Positions 28,401 through 36,650 of a DNA stretch of 64,000 nucleotides are shown piece after piece. The translations under genes were made by a program, and so were the position numbers. The DNA comes from Bifidobacterium pluvialisilvae. Its GTDB lineage: Bacteria; Actinomycetota; Actinomycetes; Actinomycetales; Bifidobacteriaceae. The stretch covers positions 1-64,000 of the forward strand of contig NZ_JAHBBI010000012.1 in the NCBI RefSeq assembly GCF_019331695.1. The letters are read 5' to 3'. The number at the start of each line of letters is the position of its first letter. Position 1 is the stretch's first letter. Below the pieces are notes generated by a model. It was not told the DNA's origin and made no database searches. It worked only from the letters and a program-made list of their open reading frames with translations.

Positions 28401-29302
28401 CGTCCCCCGACGCAGCTCCCGGCGCCGATGGCGACGACCTCGGCATCGGACTGCCGCAACACAACCTCCTTTCGGTCAAGAACGCGGTGCGAGACATCGT
28501 CACCGAACTCATGTCGCCGAAGAACCGCGCCATTCCGTCGGTTCAGGCACAGTCCGAACTGCTGGAGGCCGTGGCCGGTGAGGACTGGTGGCAGGACGTC
28601 ACCGTGCCCATGCTCGAACACGCGCGCAAATCGTTGCGCGGCATCGCCCACTATGCGGCGGCGTCGAAACGCAACATCGTGCACACGGATTTCGAAGACA
28701 CGTTGGATGAAGTGCGTGAAGTGGAGATTGTGCGCGGCGGCGACGTCGCCGACGTGGACTACCGGCGATTCCGCGAACGCGCCCTGGCGTTCCTGCGTTC
28801 GGAGGAAGGGGAGTCCGGCGCCGCCGACGTATTGCGACGCGTACGTTCCGGCGCCCAGCTGACGCAACATGACCTGGACGATCTCGGCAGGATGTTCGTG
28901 GAGCATGGCGTCGGCAGCGAGGACGACATCGCCGCCGCCGGCAGCAAGGCCAAGGAGGACTGCCATGTTGACGACGACGGCGACCATGGCACCGAGATCG
29001 ACGGCTTCGGACTGTTCCTGCGCTCGCTGGTCGGACTCGACCCGGCCGCCGTGCAGCAGGTGTTCGCAAGGTTCCTCGACGGCAAGCGGTACAGTGCGCG
29101 GCAGATCGAGTTCGTGAACGCCATCGTGCGCGAGCTCACCGCCAAGGGCGTGATGGACGGGTCGAGACTCTACGAGCAGCCGTTCGTCGACCTCGCGGCG
29201 GGCGGACCCGACGACCTGTTCGTGGAAAGCGACCTCGACGACATGTTCGCGATCCTCGACGGCGTGACGCAGTCGGCCATTCCGCTGCGTAAGGCCGCGT
29301 GA
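25412..29302 (+). CDS. hsdR: Type I restriction endonuclease, R (motor/nuclease) subunit
   Basis: 1296 residues, EcoEI-like. Order: N-terminal DUF4145-type helical domain (to about 130), coiled-coil segment (EHRKAIEERERLIEAKDEAI), nuclease motif with E280 and K282 in VVEAKKS, SF2 translocase with Walker A ATGTGKT (K399), VIDEAHRS (D508) and SVDMLDTGIDVPEVVNLVFF plus MIGRGTRL, then a C-terminal helical domain for assembly on HsdM/HsdS. Start at ATG 25412 after GGAGGAAGG. Oddities: three Gly/Ala/Asp-rich stretches (near residues 476-488, 818-850 and 894-920) that are absent from typical family members and look like expandable linkers. Transcribed toward the right, divergent from the embedded ATPase. 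Confidence 0.94.
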   Translation: MGNFDFVREVFPGTDIINNCESAESYLMSDPVTSCFYDRRAIEALVEYLYYDVLGLRRPYGSDNLNALLNESGFKCRVDPSIWEKFDTVRRVGNRAAHDGKPNISAKKAQDVIEDLYLVMIWAGYNMTAHYDKVPMGTRFDVKLAKQAMALNPDQFKTLLVNTQKKFNEHRKAIEERERLIEAKDEAIAEQLAELKRLREQIKQAQAAAPADTHDYTYNEAATRALLIDELLAEQGWRLGDNNREFKITGLPKTPQRPSGIGYADYVLWDDDGLPLAVVEAKKSATSVEVGLRQAREYADGLEKMTGQRPVIFASNGYETKIWDDAAGYPERSVAGFYRKNELRRLIQRRTDARRLIDESPNTAIAGRPYQLEAIAKVDEAFDERHRAALLVMATGTGKTRVTIALIDQLMKAGWVKNVLFLADRRALVNQAAKAFRDPKSGLGASTPIVNLLNDPDATGRIYLSTYPTMMNLVNARRRGSGGAGDGVDDDFGELKFGPGFFDLIVIDEAHRSVYAKYGFLFDYFDSLLVGLTATPKNEVDRNTYRLFNLEYDERKGGVPTAAYSLDEAVRDGYLVPARGVQVSTGFIHDGISYELLSDEEKLEWEEQDWNEDGDVPDSVSAGDINRFLFNDDTIDKVLKTVMENGIKVDDGNALGKTIIFARNQRHAEVIKARFDANWPEYGGTFAQIITHQTRNAQQLIDDFSEADKREPQIAISVDMLDTGIDVPEVVNLVFFKPVMSKTKYWQMIGRGTRLCPGLFGPAGEPGSDKTEFRVFDCCGNFEFFNENPPEASTRQSMSLNERLFRLRVGLVETMDAARRGAGGTAGAGGAGDAGAGGGDADDGGAGDAAVADLDDDIREYRAALARSLGGYVAGMDARSNVLVRPHRQVVEEINGGGGAATDGGGADGARGAAGGMAGGADGSWWDDVTPAKAAKVVTLAGLPSSFRLDDEGAGVDGGGMALSSVAKLPAKRFDELMLRYELGVLLAENQKRGIGTSPDAAPGADGDDLGIGLPQHNLLSVKNAVRDIVTELMSPKNRAIPSVQAQSELLEAVAGEDWWQDVTVPMLEHARKSLRGIAHYAAASKRNIVHTDFEDTLDEVREVEIVRGGDVADVDYRRFRERALAFLRSEEGESGAADVLRRVRSGAQLTQHDLDDLGRMFVEHGVGSEDDIAAAGSKAKEDCHVDDDGDHGTEIDGFGLFLRSLVGLDPAAVQQVFARFLDGKRYSARQIEFVNAIVRELTAKGVMDGSRLYEQPFVDLAAGGPDDLFVESDLDDMFAILDGVTQSAIPLRKAA

Positions 29303-29311
29303 TCGTGACGG

Positions 29312-29510
29312 ATGGCGTCGCGATGGACGACGTCGCTATGGACGACGTTGCAAAAATACGATTGTGCGGCGTCGTCCATCATCATTAATCGTTCGTCTTC
29401 TTGGGAACGTTGGAATCATGCGGTTTCTGATGTTGGGGATATGAATTTTCCGTGGATTGCGCCGTGTTTTCGTCGAAAATCGGCGTCGTCCATCGTTGCG
29501 TTATCAATTC
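29312..29510. repeat. Convergent repeat locus, family C, locus 1
   Basis: ATGGACGACG copies (29321, 29338) face GTCGTCCAT copies (29371, 29483). The inverted pair 29338-29352/29365-29379 and a second dyad around TTTTCGTCGAAAA (29467-29479) can each form a hairpin. Related to 45186-45482. No gene between hsdR and the amylosucrase gene at 29654. Confidence 0.6.
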
Positions 29511-29653
29511 CCTATCCGATGTGAGCGTTACCCCTTATGCGACACGGTTGCGAATCGGTGCGATACGGCATGGGTGCGATACGATGGTGAATGCATTCAC
29601 GTTGAATCGCGGGCATCATGACCCAGGCACCTGATGAAACGAAGGAGTTTCCC

Positions 29654-31558
29654 ATGCCGAAGGAGAAGAAGACAGGGAAGAGGACCGTCGCACGGACCAC
29701 GCGCGTCACACCGACCAATACCACCGCAACGACGACACCGGCAAAACCCGCCACGACGGCCTCCGATGCCGTCTTCCGCAAGCGTCTCGCCGGTCATGCC
29801 GCCGAACTCGAACGCCTGTTCCGCGAACTCTACGGCGACAGTCCCGCCATCGACGACCTCAAGAACGCCATGGCCGAGGCATACGCCGCCCGCCCTGACG
29901 ACCTCAAGGAGCTCGACGCCAGACGCGAGGCCGACCCCGACTGGTACAAGCGCGGCAACATGTTCGGCATGACCCTCTACACGGACCTGTTCGCCGGCGA
30001 CCTGAAGAAGCTCGCCGACCGCGTGCCCTACCTCGAAGAGCAGAAGCTCACCTATCTGCACCTCATGCCGCTGCTGCAGATGCCGCACCCACAGAACGAC
30101 GGCGGCTACGCGGTCGAGGACTTCGACAACGTCGACCCCACGCTCGGCACCAACGAGGACCTCGCCGCACTCACCGCCAAGCTGCGCAAGGCCGGCATCA
30201 GCCTCTGCCTCGACTTCGTGATGAACCACACCGCGTCGAGCCACCGCTGGGCCAAGGCGGCACAGGCCGGCGACCCCGAATACCAGGACTACTACTTCTG
30301 CTACGACGACCGCACCATCCCCGACCAGTACGACGCCGTCGTGCCGCAGGTGTTCCCCGGCACCGCGCCCGGCAACTTCAGCTGGAACGCGCAGATGGGC
30401 AAGTGGGTCATGACCCAGTTCTACCCGTTCCAGTGGGACCTCAACTACCGCAACCCCAAGGTGCTTGTCGCCATGCTCTCCAGCGCGCTGCATCTCGCCA
30501 ACCTCGGCGTGGAGGTGCTGCGCATAGACGCCGTGCCCTACATCTGGAAGGTGCTCGGCACCAACTGTCGTAATTTGCCGCAGGTACACACCATCGTGCG
30601 CATGCTGCGCATCGCCCTCGAATGCGTGTGCCCGGCCGTCGTGCTCAAGGGCGAGGTGGTCATGGCGCCCAAGGAGCTCGCCGCCTACTTCGGCACCGAA
30701 GAGGCCCCCGAATGCCACATGCTGTACAACGTGTCGATCATGGTGAACCTGTGGAGCGCGCTCGCCAGCCAGGACACGCGCCTGCTCAAGACCCAGATCG
30801 ACAAGCTCAACGCCCTGCCCGAGAACTGCTGGTTCGTCAACTACCTGCGCTGCCACGACGACATCGGCTGGGGGCTCGACGAGGACGTGGAGGAGGAGCT
30901 CGGCATCGACCCGCTCAAGCACAAGGAATTCCTCTACCACTTCTACGAGGGCTGCGTGCCCGGCAGCTGGGCCATGGGCGAGCTCTACAACTACGACCCC
31001 GCCACCAAGGACGCGCGCAGCTGCGGCACCACCGCCAGCCTGTGCGGCGTGGAGAAGGCGCTCATCACCCACGACCGGCCGTCGTACGAGCGCGCCCTCG
31101 AACGCGACCTGCTCATGCATCGCGCCATGGCGTTCCTGCGCGGCTTCCCCATGCTCAACTGCGGCGACGAGATCGGCCAGCTCAACGGCTGGGACTACAA
31201 GGAGGACTCCGCCCGCGTGGAGGACAGCCGCAACCTGCACCGCAGCAGGTTCAATTGGGAGAAGGCCGCGTTGCGCAAGGAACCCGGCACGTTGCAGAAC
31301 CGCCTGTGGGAAGGCATGGAGGGCCTGCGCGAGATGCGCGACGACCCGTGCTTCGCGCCCGACGCCTGGACGAGCACATGGGACACGCATAACAACGCCG
31401 TGCTCGCCGTGATTCGCAAGCATGAGGACAAGGTGCTCATCGGCCTGTTCAACTTCTCCGGATTCGAGCAGACCGCCTACCTCGACGGCTACGACGGTGT
31501 GATCGCCCAGGTCTCCGCCGACCTCAAGCCCTACGAGGCCAAGCTCATCAGACTGTAG
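29654..31558 (+). CDS. Amylosucrase-like glycoside hydrolase, GH13 subfamily 4
   Basis: 634 residues. Amylosucrases use sucrose to build alpha-1,4-glucan and release fructose; related members hydrolyse or isomerise sucrose. The barrel motifs follow Neisseria amylosucrase closely: TYLHLMPLLQMPHPQNDGGY, LDFVMNHTASSHRWA, FQWDLNYRNP, nucleophile D292 in VLRIDAVPYIWK, acid/base E334 in VLKGEVVM and D402 in LRCHDDIGW. ATG 29654 follows AAGGAG; the first 45 residues are Lys/Thr/Ala-rich and probably disordered. No signal peptide, so intracellular. A hairpin terminator with a T-run follows. The exact reaction (polymerase or hydrolase) cannot be told from motifs alone. Confidence 0.85.
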   Translation: MPKEKKTGKRTVARTTRVTPTNTTATTTPAKPATTASDAVFRKRLAGHAAELERLFRELYGDSPAIDDLKNAMAEAYAARPDDLKELDARREADPDWYKRGNMFGMTLYTDLFAGDLKKLADRVPYLEEQKLTYLHLMPLLQMPHPQNDGGYAVEDFDNVDPTLGTNEDLAALTAKLRKAGISLCLDFVMNHTASSHRWAKAAQAGDPEYQDYYFCYDDRTIPDQYDAVVPQVFPGTAPGNFSWNAQMGKWVMTQFYPFQWDLNYRNPKVLVAMLSSALHLANLGVEVLRIDAVPYIWKVLGTNCRNLPQVHTIVRMLRIALECVCPAVVLKGEVVMAPKELAAYFGTEEAPECHMLYNVSIMVNLWSALASQDTRLLKTQIDKLNALPENCWFVNYLRCHDDIGWGLDEDVEEELGIDPLKHKEFLYHFYEGCVPGSWAMGELYNYDPATKDARSCGTTASLCGVEKALITHDRPSYERALERDLLMHRAMAFLRGFPMLNCGDEIGQLNGWDYKEDSARVEDSRNLHRSRFNWEKAALRKEPGTLQNRLWEGMEGLREMRDDPCFAPDAWTSTWDTHNNAVLAVIRKHEDKVLIGLFNFSGFEQTAYLDGYDGVIAQVSADLKPYEAKLIRL

Positions 31559-31583
31559 GTTGTTAGGTTCACTCATTTCCGAT

Positions 31584-31620
31584 GGCCGCCAGGCTCCTCA
31601 GGAGCCGGGCGGCCCCTTTT
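31584..31620 (+). terminator. Rho-independent terminator of the amylosucrase gene
   Basis: GGCCGCC-AGGCTCC-TCA-GGAGCC-GGGCGGCC followed by CCTTTT, 26 bases after the stop codon. Confidence 0.9.
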
Positions 31621-31806
31621 CGTCATCTTGAGTGGTCGTCCCTTTCCTTTCGTCATCTTGAGTGGCCGTCCCTTTCCTTCTGTCATCTTGAGTGGCTGTC
31701 CCTTTCCTTCTGTCATCTTGAGTGGCTGTCCCTTTCCTTCTGTCATCCTGAGTGGCTGTCCCTTTCCTTCTGTCATCCTGAGCGAGCGAAGCGAGTCGAA
31801 GGATCT
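31621..31806 (+). repeat. Exact 30-bp tandem array ending in a REP-like element
   Basis: Five units of the type YGTCATCTTGAGTGGYYGTC + CCTTTCCTTY start at 31621, 31651, 31681, 31711 and 31741. The sixth position (31771) begins identically but continues as the dispersed element TGTCATCCTGAGCGAGCGAA ... GTCGAAGGATCT, so the array looks like an amplification of the head of that element. Confidence 0.9.
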
Positions 31807-32104
31807 AATGAGTCGAAGGATCTCCTGACGTCCTGAGATCCTTCGACTCCGGGCTTCGCCCTCCGCTCAGGATGACATGAGCAGGTGATGTGCACCGTCC
31901 TTCGCTCAGGATGACAGTGGGCGAGGGGTCTGATGTCTGCTCCCGCTCCATCCCAATGGGCTCCCCTCATAATTGAGGGGAGCTGACCGCCGTAGGCGGT
32001 CTGAGGGGAGTTGAATCTGAAGGCTGTGTGGCGCACACCTCCCCTCAGTCGGCTGCGCGTCGCATAAGACGTCGGGAGCTGTCATGCTCCGCATGATTGG
32101 GGGG
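31807..32104. repeat. Cluster of dispersed palindromic elements
   Basis: Contains a partial direct copy and two inverted copies of the GTCGAAGGATCT element (about 31812, 31837-31880, 31898-31919), then two CTCCCCTC-type REP units in opposite orientation (31959-32010 and 32038-32104). No gene is visible. Confidence 0.8.
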
Positions 32105-32187
32105 CTGAGTTGGTGGTGGCCTCCCCGAACATCACCGTAGCCCTGTAGTCGCCTCTGGCGTCCGTCATTTCGCTTCGCGATGTTCAC

Positions 32188-32396
32188 CTATCTCCATCTT
32201 CTGGAGTGATTGGGTGCCTTGGCGGTACCTATCTTCGACTTCTGGGGTGTGTACATGCGGAATCCGAAGTATGCTCGTTGCAATTCCGCCGGACATACTC
32301 CGGATTGCGCTGATTGTTGCCCCAGAAGTTGCAGATAGGTGTCCGCGGCCTCTTCGAATCACCCCGGAAAATGGAGATGGCCCGACGGATGGGACG
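32188..32396. repeat. Convergent repeat locus, family D, locus 1
   Basis: CTATCTCCATCTTCTGGAGT (about 32190) and CTATCTTCGACTTCTGGGGT (about 32229) face CCCCAGAAGTTGCAGATAGG (about 32320) and CCCCGGAAAATGGAGATGG (about 32363). In the middle, arms GCGGAATCCGAAGTATG (32257-32273) and CATACTCCGGATTGCGC (32294-32310) pair at 15 of 17 positions. A related set lies at 61858-62020. Confidence 0.7.
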
Positions 32397-32540
32397 GTTC
32401 CCGCCGTGCACAGCGCAAGAGGGGCCGGCAAGGCGATGGTTGGCCTCCGGCTGGTGCGACGCCTGGCGACTGGGTGCGCCACCTGCCGTCATATGATATT
32501 GACGAGCCTCGCCTGCAGCACACAAGAAAGGAGACGGTGC

Positions 32541-32987
32541 ATGCCGATACTGGGACTGGGCCACGACGTGGTGGACATAGCCGCATTCGCCGAGCAGTTG
32601 GCCGAGCCCGGCTCCCGTATGCGCCGGCTGTTCTCACCGCGCGAACTGCGGCAGGCCGCCATGCGCGCCCGCACCAAGCACGACGCCGAATCCGCGCATC
32701 TCGCCGTGCGGTGGGCCGGCAAGGAAGCCGTGCTCAAGGCGTGGGGCGAGGCGCTCGCCGACCGTCCGGCCCCCTACACAATCGACGATTTCCCGTGGAA
32801 TGGCATCGAGATCCTCGATGATTCGCGCGGCCGGCCGAGCGTGACGCTCCGCGCCGATGTCGACCGAACGCTGCACGAGTCGCTCGCCGAGGCCGCATCA
32901 CCGTCCCATCCATCGCCAGCGTGGCATGTCTCGCTCAGCCATGACGGGCCCGTCGCCTCCGCCGTCGTCCTGCTGGTCCACGGTTGA
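32541..32987 (+). CDS. acpS: Holo-[acyl-carrier-protein] synthase
   Basis: 148 residues. It transfers 4'-phosphopantetheine from CoA to the carrier serine, here presumably of the FAS-I carrier domain, which lacks its own transferase. Motifs: GLGHDVVDIAAFAEQL at the N-terminus (catalytic Asp), FSPRELRQA, and WAGKEAVLKAWGEAL (Mg-binding Glu), ending with HVSLSHDGPVASAVVLL. ATG 32541 follows AAAGGAG; the frame extends upstream into the repeat locus, which is not coding. It stands alone between a repeat cluster and a symporter gene. Confidence 0.93.
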   Translation: MPILGLGHDVVDIAAFAEQLAEPGSRMRRLFSPRELRQAAMRARTKHDAESAHLAVRWAGKEAVLKAWGEALADRPAPYTIDDFPWNGIEILDDSRGRPSVTLRADVDRTLHESLAEAASPSHPSPAWHVSLSHDGPVASAVVLLVHG

Positions 32988-33461
32988 CTGTTGGCGTGAT
33001 GGACTGTGACGTGGTTGGCTACGGCCACCGTTGCCGGGTCTTGCACGGGCATTCGCGAGACTCCGTCACCCCCGCCTCGTCGCTGTTTGCCGGTGTTTCC
33101 GCGTGGGATAAGCGGCGATGGAAAACGCAACATTATGAACATCGGTGCCGGCTATGTTCATTTTTGTTAGCATGGGCCGTCGGGGGCAAACGAAGTCAAC
33201 GATTCCGGTAATGTGAAATACTTCACATTTGTTATATAAACTTGGCCAAAACGGCAAAATATCAACAATAATCATCGAAAGCAAACAGGAACCATTGTTT
33301 ACTTGGCTCCATATTGTGCTGTTCCTGTTCCTCTTTGTTGCATCCGTGTTTGACTTATTGCGTTTTTAGCGTAAGAATGGCAAATGTTCACGCAAACCGA
33401 TGACGGTATTGCATTCCGGCGCCGCAGCCGGGACGGACACTTGGAAGGAAGGACGGACAGC
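32988..33461. promoter_or_regulatory. Regulatory region of the symporter gene with two dyads
   Basis: AT-richer gap without a gene. It holds the palindrome TGTGAA-ATAC-TTCACA (33212-33227) and the inverted pair ATGAACAT (33135-33142) / ATGTTCAT (33154-33161). Both are candidate operators for the transporter that follows. Confidence 0.45.
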
Positions 33462-35210
33462 ATGATTACTGGTGCTGTTGGGGAGTCTGCGATTCGCCTG
33501 TCGCTAAGCTGGGTGGATTGGCTGATCCTCGTTATTTATTTCGCAATGATCGTGTGGATTGGCTACACCATCCACAAGCAGCAGAAGTCCAGTGAGGACT
33601 TCCTGCTGGCGGGACGTTCGATGCCGGCATGGATCGCAGGCCTCGCGTTCTGCGCCGCAAACCTCGGCGCCACCGAGATCCTGGGTATGGCCGCCAACGG
33701 CGCCCAGATCGGTATGCCGACCATCCACTACTACCTCATCGGCGCCATCCCTGGCATGGTGTTCCTCGGCATCTTCATGATGCCGTTCTACTACGGTTCC
33801 GGCGTGCGCTCGGTTCCTGAGTTCATGCGCAAGCGCTTCGGCAAGGGCGCGCAGCTCATCGTGTCGCTCTGCTTCGCCGTCTCCACGATTCTGCAGGCCG
33901 GCATCAACCTGTACGCCATGGCCCTGATCCTGCAGGCCATGCTCGGCTGGAGCCAGTGGACCGCCATCATCCTGTCCGCCATCTTCGTGCTCGCCTACAT
34001 CACGCTGGGTGGCCTGACCTCCGCAATCTACAACGAGGTCATGCAGTTCTTCGTCATCGTCGCAGCCCTGATCCCTGTGACCATCGTCGGTCTGCACCAG
34101 GTCGGCGGCTGGAGCGGCCTGACCGCCAAGCTGTCCTCCATGCAGGACTGGTCCGGCTCCATCCACGCCTGGGCCGGCACCGGCCTCGGCAACGTGACCA
34201 ACCCGGTCGGCGGCGACTGGTTCTCCATCCTCATGGGCCTCGGCTTCGTGCTCGGCTTCGGCTACTGGACCACGAACTTCACCGAGGTGCAACGCGCCTT
34301 CGCCGCGAAGAGCATGACCGCCGCCCGTATGACGCCTATCATCGGCGCCATCCCGAAGATGCTCATCTGGCTCATCATCATCATCCCTGGTCTTGTGGCC
34401 GCCGCCACCGTCGGCAACCTGTTCGCCGGTGACCACCCGGTGCTCCAGTACAACGAAGCCATTCCGTACCTGTTCAAGATGTACCTGCCGAACGGCGTGC
34501 TCGGCGTCGCCATCACCGGTATGATGGCCTCCTTCATGGCCGGCATGGCCGCGAACGTCTCCTCGTTCAACACCGTCGTCGTCTACGATCTCGTGCAGGA
34601 CTACATCAAGCCCGGCGAGAAGGACTCCTACTACCTCAAGCTCGGCCGCTGGATCACCTTCGCCGGCATCGTCATCTCCGTCGGCACCGCATGGATCGCC
34701 AGCCAGTTCGGCAACATCATGACGTACCTGCAAACGCTGTTCAGCTTCTTCAACGCCCCGCTGTTCGCCGTGTTCATCCTCGGCCTCGTGTGGAAGCGCG
34801 TGAGCAACGTGGCCGGCACCGTCGCCTACGTGGCAGGTATCATCGCCCCGCTCATCACGTACATCCTGTACCTGAACTCCGTGGCCGCCGGTCATCCGAT
34901 CTTCGGCTCCGCGACCGCCGAGACCTGGTACGGCGCCATCATCTCCCTGTTCGCGACCTGGATTGTGGCGGCCATCCTCACGCCGTTCACCAAGGCCAAG
35001 ACCGAGAAGGAGCTTGAGGGCCTCACCTTCTCCACCGGTGGCATGAAGTACTTCAAGGCCGCCAAGGACGAGGAGCTCGAGGACGCCAAGCGCGCCGCCA
35101 AGGGCGTCAAGGATACCGCACTGGTCAAGGTTCCGTGGTTCAAGAAGCCGGCCGTTCTCGGTACCGTCATCTTCATCCTTGGTCTCGTGTTCTACATCCC
35201 GTTCTTCTAA
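33462..35210 (+). CDS. Sodium:solute symporter (SSS family), probably for a sugar
   Basis: 582-residue membrane transporter with about 14 hydrophobic helices. Family marks: DWLILVIYFAMIVWIGY in the first helix, SEDFLLAGRSMPAWIAGLAF after it, the Na-site helix near GATEILGMAANGAQIGM, and GFGYWTTNFTEVQRAFAAKS. The pattern is closest to SglT/SGLT-type glucose/galactose carriers, but substrate is an inference. ATG 33462 follows GGAAGGAAGGA. A small two-helix protein follows after 36 bases, and the pair ends at a strong terminator. Confidence 0.85.
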   Translation: MITGAVGESAIRLSLSWVDWLILVIYFAMIVWIGYTIHKQQKSSEDFLLAGRSMPAWIAGLAFCAANLGATEILGMAANGAQIGMPTIHYYLIGAIPGMVFLGIFMMPFYYGSGVRSVPEFMRKRFGKGAQLIVSLCFAVSTILQAGINLYAMALILQAMLGWSQWTAIILSAIFVLAYITLGGLTSAIYNEVMQFFVIVAALIPVTIVGLHQVGGWSGLTAKLSSMQDWSGSIHAWAGTGLGNVTNPVGGDWFSILMGLGFVLGFGYWTTNFTEVQRAFAAKSMTAARMTPIIGAIPKMLIWLIIIIPGLVAAATVGNLFAGDHPVLQYNEAIPYLFKMYLPNGVLGVAITGMMASFMAGMAANVSSFNTVVVYDLVQDYIKPGEKDSYYLKLGRWITFAGIVISVGTAWIASQFGNIMTYLQTLFSFFNAPLFAVFILGLVWKRVSNVAGTVAYVAGIIAPLITYILYLNSVAAGHPIFGSATAETWYGAIISLFATWIVAAILTPFTKAKTEKELEGLTFSTGGMKYFKAAKDEELEDAKRAAKGVKDTALVKVPWFKKPAVLGTVIFILGLVFYIPFF

Positions 35211-35246
35211 ACATCGGTTTGAGCATAATTTTCTAAGGAGTTTGCA

Positions 35247-35597
35247 ATGGCAGAAGATACCAAGGCCGGCACTGCCGGCAAGGGCCTGTTGACTCAGGCC
35301 GAAAAGGACCAGGCCGTCAAGGCCGCCCGCCGCAACGACCTGCGGCTGCTGATCGGCGTGCTGTTCGCGATCTACGGCGTCATCGTGACCATCGTCGGCA
35401 TCGTCGACCCGGCCGCCGACGTCGCCAAGACCGGCGGCATCGCCATCAACCTGTGGACCGGCATCGGCATGCTGATCGTCGGCGTGCTGTTCCTCGTGTG
35501 GAACTTCGCCCGTCCGCTCGCCGCCGAGGACATCATCGCCTCCGCCGAGGCGTCCGCGGCCAAGGCGCAGATCCAGCATGAGGGCCGCAAGGACTGA
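35247..35597 (+). CDS. Small two-helix membrane protein, symporter partner
   Basis: 116 residues: a charged N-terminus (about 32 residues), helices at about 33-53 and 68-86, and an Ala/Glu-rich tail. TAAGGAG lies 7 bases before the start. It is in the same transcript as the symporter, between it and a terminator, like the small subunits that accompany some SSS carriers. No family is recognised with certainty. Confidence 0.7.
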   Translation: MAEDTKAGTAGKGLLTQAEKDQAVKAARRNDLRLLIGVLFAIYGVIVTIVGIVDPAADVAKTGGIAINLWTGIGMLIVGVLFLVWNFARPLAAEDIIASAEASAAKAQIQHEGRKD

Positions 35598-35650
35598 TTG
35601 CCGGGCGCTGATTGCCCGCGTGGGTTCGCGCTGAATCACTGATTCACTGC

Positions 35651-35698
35651 AAAAGGGGCCTTCCGAGCCGGTTTCCGCCGGTCCGGAAGGCCCCTTTT
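35651..35698. terminator. Bidirectional-looking terminator after the symporter operon
   Basis: 15-bp perfect stem (AAAAGGGGCCTTCCG at 35651-35665 with CGGAAGGCCCCTTTT at 35684-35698), T-run at the 3' side. Confidence 0.92.
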
Positions 35699-35855
35699 GC
35701 GTGCGGTCCACGCCCAACTCGAGGTTTACGGGTGGGGAGGTCCCGCGGGCGGTCGAAAGGGCGGGACGACAGTCCCGCGAAAGGTGTCGATACCGTCGGC
35801 GGCGCCGGATTCCTAGACTGTGAGGTACCGAAAACCCCATGGTGAAAGGAACGTG

Positions 35856-36560
35856 ATGGCGATGACTGGATATCACGATGACCGCGACGGCGATGACCGC
35901 AACGAACGCGACCGCAACACCGGCAACGGCTTCGGCCGGAACCCCGGGCGCGGGGAGGGGCCGCTCACCCCGGACGACATCTACGAGCCGGTCGACCCGT
36001 TCCGCCTCATCGTGGACGACCTGCCCCGCCGCGCCCGGAACATCGTGCGCTCCATCTACGGCGTCGTGGGCGCGGTGGCCGTGGTCGTCGGTCTGGCGTT
36101 GTTGCTCATCCCCGGCAAGACCATGCGCGTCGTCGCCGTCGCGCTCGGCCTGTACTTCATCGTCTCCGGGGTGGCGCGCGCGATCGGCGCGATCGTGGAA
36201 CCGTTCCTGCCGGGCGGGTGGCGCGTGCTCGACATCCTCTTCGGCACGCTGCTGGTCATCGGCGGCGTGGTCATCATGAAGGATACGGCGTTCTCCTCCG
36301 AGGCGCTGGCGCTGATCGTCACCATCACCATCGGCATCGGATGGATCATCGAGGGCGTGCTCACGCTCCTGGAATCGTGGGCGCTGCCGAGCTCCGGCTG
36401 GGCCGTGGCCACGGCGATCCTCTCCATCCTCGCCGGCGTCGTGATCCTCGTGAGCCCGGTGCAGTCCACGGTGTGGCTGGTCATGTTCACCGCCTGTGCG
36501 CTGATTGTGCTCGGCGTGATGTCGCTCGTGCGCGCGCTCACCTTCGGACGAGGGCGGTAA
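35856..36560 (+). CDS. HdeD/DUF308-type membrane protein
   Basis: 234 residues. A hydrophilic Asp/Arg/Asn/Gly-rich N-terminus of about 50 residues precedes six hydrophobic helices arranged as three pairs, as in DUF308 (HdeD) proteins; GLALLLIPGKTMRVVAVALG is typical of the repeat. The family is linked to acid stress in Escherichia coli, but function here is unknown. AAAGGAAC precedes ATG 35856. Convergent with the next gene; a nested hairpin lies between them. Confidence 0.75.
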   Translation: MAMTGYHDDRDGDDRNERDRNTGNGFGRNPGRGEGPLTPDDIYEPVDPFRLIVDDLPRRARNIVRSIYGVVGAVAVVVGLALLLIPGKTMRVVAVALGLYFIVSGVARAIGAIVEPFLPGGWRVLDILFGTLLVIGGVVIMKDTAFSSEALALIVTITIGIGWIIEGVLTLLESWALPSSGWAVATAILSILAGVVILVSPVQSTVWLVMFTACALIVLGVMSLVRALTFGRGR

Positions 36561-36564
36561 CACC

Positions 36565-36645
36565 CGAAATCCGCGATTCATGGTGCCAAATGGTCGTTCT
36601 CAGCCGGAAAAACGACCGAAAGACACCGCAAAATCGCGGATTTCG
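36565..36645. terminator. Nested long-range hairpin between convergent genes
   Basis: Outer arms CGAAATCCGCGATT (36565-36578) and AATCGCGGATTTCG (36632-36645) are perfect complements. Inside them GGTCGTT and AACGACC also pair. The structure fills the whole gap between two converging genes and probably terminates both. Confidence 0.7.
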
Positions 36646-36650
36646 CGCCC

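Noticed and set aside
33504-36581. 1025-codon antisense frame opposite the symporter region
   Set aside because: Shadow of three well-supported plus-strand genes; crosses a strong terminator and intergenic sequence.
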